This document shows positions 57,223 through 64,000 of a stretch of DNA of 64,000 nt, piece after piece. Under the pieces are notes generated by a model. It saw only the letters and a program-made list of their open reading frames with translations, was not told the origin of the DNA and did no database searches. This DNA is from Siphonodentalium dalli (lineage: Eukaryota > Mollusca > Scaphopoda > Gadilida > Siphonodentaliidae), in assembly GCA_032622095.1 (NCBI GenBank), contig CP136064.1:181572011-181636010 (forward strand). Reading direction: 5' to 3'. A program made the position numbers and the translations under genes. Each line of letters starts with the position of its first letter. The first letter of the stretch is position 1.

Positions 57223-59640
57223 TACAGGTGTACAAATTTGCAGTTTTTATACACTAATTCAGAACCCGAGAACCGTTTGACCGATTAGGCTGAATCTTCG
57301 TATGTGGAACTATTTTGACCCGGGGAATATTTATACGCTACAGACAAGTTCGTGCTGCGTGATCTTGACCTTCAAGCACTTTACATTGAACGCGCATTCC
57401 GTGGAGTAATGGGGATATCCATTTGAAATTTAGTTTGTATAGGTATAAGAGGACGGAACACTTTTATCTGCTTGCATGGTCACATTCCAAACAGTATACC
57501 CATCACGTGCAGTTTTGAGAAATGTGGCCCGACCGGTTCACGAACTACCTGTAGTGTCGTGACCCGGAAAATACACATATTACGCCATTTAAAGTGGCGA
57601 CGAGTAAATATCACGGTATAACTCGTCGTGATTTTGATAACGCAGTCACAGTGAACCATAGCAAACAGGATTTCCGCTACAAGCAGTTCAGATTTCAAGA
57701 AATGGGATCAGGACGGGTCACGAAATAGAGTCAGGACCCCGGAAATTCATATATTACGCCATTTAATGTGGCGACGAGTAAGTATAACGGTATTACTTGT
57801 CGTGATATTGACAACGCAGCCAGGGTGAACCATTTCAAACCGGATTTCCGCCACATGCAGTTGAGATTTTAAGAAATGGGGTCAGGACGGGGCACGAAAT
57901 AGAGTCGGGACCCCGAAAATTCACATATTTCGCCATTTAATGTGGCGATGAGTAAGTATCACGGCCGTACTCTTCGTGATTTTGACAACACAGGCGGGGC
58001 AGACAATTCTGTAAAGGATTTGCGCCACACGCAGTAGAGATTTTGAGAAATTGGGTCAGGACGGGTCACGAAATAGAGACGGGACCCGTACAGAATTGCC
58101 TACCCTGTCTGTGATATCGAAATCACGAAGAGTTATGCCGTGATACTTACTCCTCACCAATTTTAATGGCGTAATATGTGAATTGTCGGGGTCCGGACTC
58201 TATTTCGTGACCCGTACTGACCAAATTTCTCAAAATCTGAACTGGTTGGGACGGAAATCCTGTACAGAATTGCCTTCCCTGTGTGTGATGTCGAAATCAC
58301 GGAGAGTTAAGCCGTGATACTTACTCGTCACCAATTTTAATAGCGTAATATGTGAATTTTCCGGGTCTCGACTCTATTTCGTGACCCGTCCTGACCCAAG
58401 TTCTCAACATCTGAACTGCGTGTGGCGGAAATCCTGTACAGAATTTCTTGCCCTGTCTGTGATGTCGAAATCACGAAGAGTTAGGCCGTGATACTTACTC
58501 CTCACCAATTTTAATGGCGTAATATGTGCATTTTCGGGGTCCCGATTCTATTTATGGACCCGTTCTGACCCAATTTCTCAAAATCTGAACTGCGTGTGGC
58601 GGAAATCCTGTACAGAATTGCCTACCCCTGTCTGTGATATCGAAATCACGAAGAGTTAGGCCGTGATACTTACTCGTCACCAATTTTAATGGCGTAATAT
58701 GTGCATTTTCGAGGTCCCGACTTTATTTCGTGACCCGTTCTGACCCAATTTCTCAAAATCTGAACTGCGTGTGGCGGAAATCCTGTACAGAATTGCCTGC
58801 CCCTGTCTGTGATATCGAAATCACGAAGAGTTAGGCCGTGATACTTACTCGTCACCAAGTTTAATGGCGTAATATGTGAATTTTCTGGGTCCCGACTCTA
58901 TTTCGTGATCCGTCCTGACCCAATTTCTGAAAATCTCAACTGCGTGTGGCGGAAATCCTGTACAGAATTGCCTGCCCTGCCTGTGTTGTGGAAATCACGA
59001 AGAGCAAGGCCGTTACACTTACTCGTCACCACATTAAATGGCGTAGTATATGAATTTCCGGGGTCCTGACTCTATTTCGTGACCCGTCCTGACCCAATTT
59101 CTTAAAATCTCAACTGCGTGTGGCGGAAATCCTGTACAGAATTGCCTGCCCTGCCTGTGTTGTGGAAATCACGAAGAGCAAGGCCGTTATACTTACTCGT
59201 CACCACATTAAATGGCGTAATATGTGAATTTTCCGGGTCACGACATTAGTTCGTGAACCGGTCGGGCCACATTTCTCAAAACTGCACGTGATGGGAATAC
59301 TGTTTGGAATGTGACCATGCAGATAAAAGTGTTCCGTCCTCTTATACCTATACAAACTAAATTTCAAATGGATATCCACATTAATCACGGAATGCGCGTT
59401 CAATGTAAAGCACTAGTGCTTGAAGGTCAAGTGAAGTATATTTATTAGATGTTATTTAACAAGTCAAATAATATTATTTGATTGACTTGTTAAATAACAT
59501 CAAATAAATATTCTTCATCTTATTCATAACTTTAAGGAGTCCTTCTGGCGAGAATATTATAGTCAATTTAAGGTCAAATCGCGCCTTTCGCCGGAAAGCA
59601 GATGGGAACAACCCGGACGAAGTGGGGCCCACCAGCCAGT
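57223..59640. repeat. Two tandem arrays in inverted orientation (giant palindrome)
   Basis: From about 57360 a roughly 180-bp unit (GGGTCACGAAATAGAGTC, ATTACGCCATTTAATGTGGC, GTAAGTATCACGG) repeats about three times in one orientation, to about 58085. From there to about 59430 the same unit runs about seven times in the opposite orientation. The outer flanks are also inverted: GCGCATTCCGTGGAGTAATG (57390) with its relative CACGGAATGCGCG (59387). The right edge contains ACCCGGACGAAGTGGGGCCC at 59608, resembling the Helitron terminal hairpin but without CTAG. Confidence 0.75.
59432..59517. repeat. Short AT-rich palindrome
   Basis: GATGTTATTTAACAAGTCAA and its complement face each other around AATAATATTATT. 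A half copy (AAGAATATTTATTAGATGTT) lies at 49020-49065, also near AGAAGGACTCCTTAAAGTTG-type sequence that recurs inverted at 59522-59555. Confidence 0.7.
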
Positions 59641-59976
59641 GTAATAAAAAGCGAGACAGCTTGAAGAATGTATGTATAACACGAAAAACGGGAAAAAGCT
59701 AGTTTATATTATAATTATATTATAATTTATATTTATGGCTAATAATATTATCTCAGGCTTGGTGGCGTTACCTTTTCTTACTATGGTTTTCTTGGTGTAG
59801 CTAGTAAACGTGTTTCATTTCGGTTAACGGAAGTGCCGGTACATAATGGTGTATATAATTGGACCCATGCAGTAACAGGTCTACTGATCCCTTGGGCAAA
59901 CCATATCTCAGCTGGACAACATCCGAACAAGAACCATTTAATGAACACCTCACCCCGAGTCCGAGAATTCCAAAAT

Positions 59977-62024
59977 TGTACGTAACACGTTGAGTGCGGA
60001 ATCCTATAGTATATATAACATTCCAGGGTGCCAACTTTATATTATGTATTAAATAGGTAGATAGCACCATATATATATAGCCACCATCAAACCCCAAAAC
60101 TGGTCATGTATCAGCTTAGATAACATAAAAACATGGCATAATTTAAATGCACTACGATATAACTCGTAGTCGGCACAGAGTAATGCCATCTCATGGTATT
60201 TTGGCTGGGTGCCGACTACGAGTTAACTCGTATCCACACTTTACTACATTTTTCTCATGAGTAGGCTACTTCATCAGATGATCATGTTCGATATTGTAAA
60301 TAATAAACATGTGCTCATTTGACCTTTTGTACAGTCTGGAGTAAACTACATACCCACATATAAAAAATAGTGGGTCTGACGACCTTTCGTTCAGTTTTCA
60401 TTTCCCAAACCCGGGATTCCTTGTAATTACCGCCAATAAAAACTTAGCTCCAAGAAATGTGTGCCCCAATAAAAAACTAGTAACATGTCACGTGCTCTCG
60501 GTGTGGAAATTCCGAAGGTGTGGCTAAATGTTGTTAAAATAGTATCCATGACGTCATGTTATACCGGAAGAGAAATTCACAAATCGACAAATAAAGTAGA
60601 TTGTTGACGAGCGGTCGAAAGTTTAAAATATAGAATCACCGGAATTTGGATTTCAGGCAACTGTAATTAGGGTACAACTGGCCAATCTTTGGAGCTAATA
60701 ATACGGCTGTGTAAGGTCGGGAGGGTTTCGGTGGGGTTGGTGGTAGAATTGTGTTGCTCTACGCTCGTTTTGGCTGCGGTGGTACTACTGCCGGTACTGG
60801 GGAACTGATAGATGACATAGATCGTTTTGTTATGTCATTTAACTTTTTTTTAGTTCTGTAGTTGTTTTAGCAGATAGTCCCGACATTCATGTATTTTTGA
60901 GTTGTGGCCGTTGATTTGTGTTATTTTTTGACAACATGGGCGACAAATCGCCTGGCCAATCTAAAAAATAATTCGTTCCGAGTCCAAGAGATCCACAGCC
61001 ATTTTTTATAATTTCAAGAAGATCTGTGTCTTAGTTATTGTACAAATTATTTTGGATCCCGGAAGCTAGCTGTTTCCCGTTATTGTCAGTAAAACAACCG
61101 CCGAACGAAAAGTCACAAACCCTGCAACTATTAATTCCGATTCTTAGAATCGGCTTCACATGGTTGAAGCGGCCATGACGGTACTGGCACGTGACCATGT
61201 TTACGCCTGTCAATCAACTAATTTCAGATTTATATTTAGTGCGGTGTGACGTAATTTTGGGGAAGCCCACAACCGTTCAGAAATGAAAAGTTGATGGGAA
61301 TGCAATAGACTCAGTATCAGTATGAATCTGAGTGTATGTTTACATAGACTGCCTTTTGTAGTACCCTGCGCTAGTTCTGGCAACAATATAACTCGTTGTC
61401 ACAGCCAGGAAAGATCGTATCCCACATTCCAGGTTTACATTGGTGGCGCTGGGTGCCGACTACGAGTTGTCTCGCACCTACATTTACATATACAATCTTA
61501 CATGTGTGATCGCGTGCTACCTCAAAATTGATGTCTGCTCAAATACACGAACTAACTCGTTATTCTGGAGTGCAGAATGTTAGGGGCTTTTGTGGATCTT
61601 ATCATATAATGCCAATTCAGACGGCACAATGGAGTTAGGGGCCAATTATGCGTCAGTATAACCATACTTTCGGCCCAAATTAGGTTCCTTTATTACACAG
61701 ATGCAGTGCCACCACTCACATCACACATATATACTATGATTTGAGCTTCCTAAGATGGTTGAAATCATTATTACGTGGGGAACTCAATTTCTTAAATTTC
61801 TACAGCAGAATATATAGACCCCACTTAAAGTACGAGATAGCTTTAAACATATCAATCATATATGAGTACAATTTGAAGATTCTCTAGGATATTCTAGGAT
61901 TCCAAGAGCACCATGGTGCCACGAAAAATCAACGTGGGAAATTCTTACAAGACAAGACAACTTGTGGCACCCTGGAATATAGTGTAGTACGAGATAACTC
62001 GTAGTCGGCACTCAACGTGTTCAG
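59977..62024. mobile_element. Possible element with ACACGTTGAGTGC inverted ends
   Basis: ACACGTTGAGTGC and, 20-30 bp inward, ATTCCAGGGTGCC at the left pair with GGCACCCTGGAAT and GCACTCAACGTGT at the right. TCGTAGTCGGCAC / GTGCCGACTACGA recurs inside at about 60167, 60216, 61449 and 62000, partly as a hairpin (60149-60232). No coding region was recognised; ORFs at 59801-60097 and 61322-61531 have no known domains. Confidence 0.5.
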
Positions 62025-62744
62025 TAATATTATTTAGCGGTAAAAATATCATCTGGTAGGGGCCTATCCGTTTTGTTGGTGAATAATTGGGATCCAACTT
62101 TTGCTATCTATCCGACAACACATAAACTGATGACGTTGTATGCGATCTAAATCAAAACAAAACAACAGCTGACCGTGTAATCAGCTGACGCAAATTACGC
62201 ATTTATAACTGCTCAATTGTGTGTCTTATGCGACTGATTCATGCTTCATTCTGAACTGAACAGATTCAGGTAGCTTTTATTAATCTAGTTCCAACTGTTA
62301 ACCGTCGTGATTTGATTCGATTGAACTCAAAATGTAGAATCTAAAATGTAAACAAAGCAGTTAAAAATAAAGTAAATCAAAATGAAAATCTAAAAAAATG
62401 CGACCGTAAACCAGGTCAGACACATCCTTAATTCCATAGTGGTATTCCATATAAGTGGTATATGACCATTACCGTTTTTGTGAATTTGATAAAAAAAAAG
62501 AATATTCCAAAATCATATTTCACACTAAATGGATCTAATTTCACACTAAATTATTCAAAATCAGTCATTCACTGATTCAGTGTCGCACTAAAATTCTAAA
62601 TTGACTAATTCGGTATCGTACATATATTTTGTTGAGGAGAATGATTAATCATGACGGCACACAATAAGCAACTCAATTATCATTCAATTACCGTACCTTT
62701 CTCATATTTAAATTCAGTACTATTTTTCCCTCAGCTTTTAAGTT

Positions 62745-63872
62745 TTAATTCATGCACTTTAAATTCGCGCACCTATCTGAGCGGATAGTTTTTATACGAC
62801 TTATTGAAAAAAGGTCGTTTATACGCCATTTTTGAAAAAAAGGTCGTATTATGTTATCAGTCCGCCCGTCTGTCTGTCCATCTGTCCGTCCGTCCGTTAA
62901 CATTTTTGGTTTCCGATTGATAACTCCAGTTTGGATTATTTGATCTAAACCAAAGTTGGTATGCGTATTTCCCAGCTAAAGATACAGGCCAAGTTCGAAT
63001 ATGGGTTCCGTCCAATTATTTTTACATGAGTTACTGCCCTTTTTCGACTTAGAATTTGACCATCTGTTAACATTTTTGGTTTCCAACCGATAACTCCAGT
63101 TTGGATTACCGGGTATTTGATCTGAACCAAAGTTGGTATGTGTATTTCCCAGCTAAAGATACAGGCCAAGTCCGAGGTTTCCGGATGATAACTTTAGTTA
63201 GAGTGAACCAAATTAAATTAAATTAGGTACGTGGGTTTACTAGCAGAAAAGACAGGTCAAGTTCGAATTCTGGTCCCGTCCGCCAATTTTCACCAGAGTT
63301 ATGCCCCTTTTTCGACTTAGAATTTTACCGTCTGTTAACATTTTTGGTTTCTGACCGATAACTCCAGTTTGGATTATTTGATCTGAACCAAAGTTGGTAT
63401 GTGTCTTTCTCCCAGCAAAACACAGGTCAAGTTCGAATTCGGGATTTTATGCGCAAACAACGGTCGTATCAAGCCCACGCTTAGAGGCGGACATGAGGTC
63501 TACCGACCTTTTATTCAACTTAGAATTTGACCAATTTCATATCTTTTTGTTTTCCGACCGATAACTCAAGTTTTGATCATTTGAGCTGAACCAAAGCTGG
63601 TATGTGTATTTTCCAGCTAAAACTACAGGCCAAGTTTGAATATAGGTTCTGTCTAATTATTTTTACATGAGTTATGGTTATTTTTCGACTTAGAATTTGA
63701 CCGCATTTTGACATTGAAATTAGGGGTATATCAGATTTTCTTCAAATGTAAGCTCAAAGTATTATCTTATTTTGCGATAGTACAATTCAAAATGGCTCAA
63801 GGGCATATTTTGCTACGCCCTAGCGATGCTCTTGTTAATTCACGCACTTTAAATTCGCGCACCTACCTGCGC
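62745..63872 (+). mobile_element. Pearl/Helentron-like element (copy 2) between 35-bp direct repeats
   Basis: From TTATACGACTTATTGAAAAA (62791, head duplicated at 62819) through a (GTCY)n tract and about five 170-bp units to CGCCCTAGCGATGCTCTTGTT (63836), it parallels 17723-18950. One unit (about 63170-63300) is strongly diverged and 63440-63510 contains unrelated sequence. The flanks TTAATTCATGCACTTTAAAT (62745) and TTAATTCACGCACTTTAAAT (63836), each continuing TCGCGCACCTA, form a direct repeat of about 35 bp with few mismatches. Confidence 0.7.
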
Positions 63873-63889
63873 GAATTCAATACTGACAA

Positions 63890-64000
63890 AAAATTTTGGG
63901 AAAATTACTGGTGGGTATCGTTCATCGTCGATTTGACAATAGCCACCAACAATTCCGATATTTTTCACTATCAATTTTGTGAACAATATATATTTCTCCT
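63890..64000. mobile_element. Start of another copy of the foldback arm
   Basis: GGTGGGTATCGTTCATCGTC and GATTTGACAATAGCCACCA match 56308-56350 of the 6.56-kb element and run off the window edge. Confidence 0.7.

Noticed and set aside
1-64000. tRNA, rRNA and snRNA genes
   Set aside because: GTTCGAAT-like strings occur in the 170-bp repeats but without acceptor and anticodon stems; no cloverleaf or rRNA motif was found.

Overview
This is a window from an animal nuclear genome: AT-rich, intron-bearing and dominated by transposable elements. The one clearly recognisable host gene, together with the repeat types (terminal-hairpin Helitron-like elements with internal minisatellites, TTAA-flanked elements, a DIRS/Ngaro-type retroelement), suggests a marine invertebrate, perhaps a lophotrochozoan such as a mollusc or brachiopod. 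The species cannot be fixed from the sequence. No bacterial-style operons, rRNA, tRNA or CRISPR arrays were found.

Left end (1-5326): a degenerate tyrosine-recombinase retrotransposon (DIRS/Ngaro type) on the minus strand, bounded by two identical 169-bp direct repeats. Read 5' to 3' on the minus strand it carries a Gag-like segment, reverse transcriptase, RNase H, a tyrosine recombinase with an internal deletion, and an SGNH-hydrolase-like domain. All are broken by frameshifts or stops, and a TTAA-flanked element sits in the Gag/RT boundary.

5327-14350: the 3' end of a front-end (delta-5/6-type) fatty acid desaturase gene on the plus strand. Four phase-consistent exons (6333-6430, 9747-9923, 12692-12817, 13990-14038) encode the last 149 residues, including the third histidine box split across an intron. 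Its 5' exons must lie left of the window, so the retrotransposon probably sits in an intron. The other introns hold a Mutator-like element with a 9-bp target duplication, TTAA elements, a hAT-like element and a TA-flanked foldback.

14350-36830: intergenic transposon graveyard. It includes nested TTAA elements, a Helitron/pearl-like element with a 170-bp minisatellite, and six exactly abutting head-to-tail Helitron-like units (25726-28770) followed by a related seventh element (28771-29650).

37067-41193: a probable small three-exon gene on the plus strand, not visible as a single ORF. It would encode a 164-residue membrane protein: signal peptide, one cysteine-rich domain resembling a BCMA/TACI-type TNF-receptor module, short stalk, transmembrane helix and short tail, with a polyadenylation signal 64 bp after the stop.

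41200-64000: more nested elements. They include two further Helitron-like copies, a TTAA element carrying what may be the eroded N-terminus of a piggyBac-like transposase, a 6.56-kb TA-flanked foldback element with a satellite-like core, a 2-kb inverted pair of tandem arrays, and a second copy of the pearl-like element near the right edge.

The two host genes are unrelated in function. What unifies the window is repeated nesting of TTAA-targeting elements, with two paralogous empty sites visible inside the window itself.
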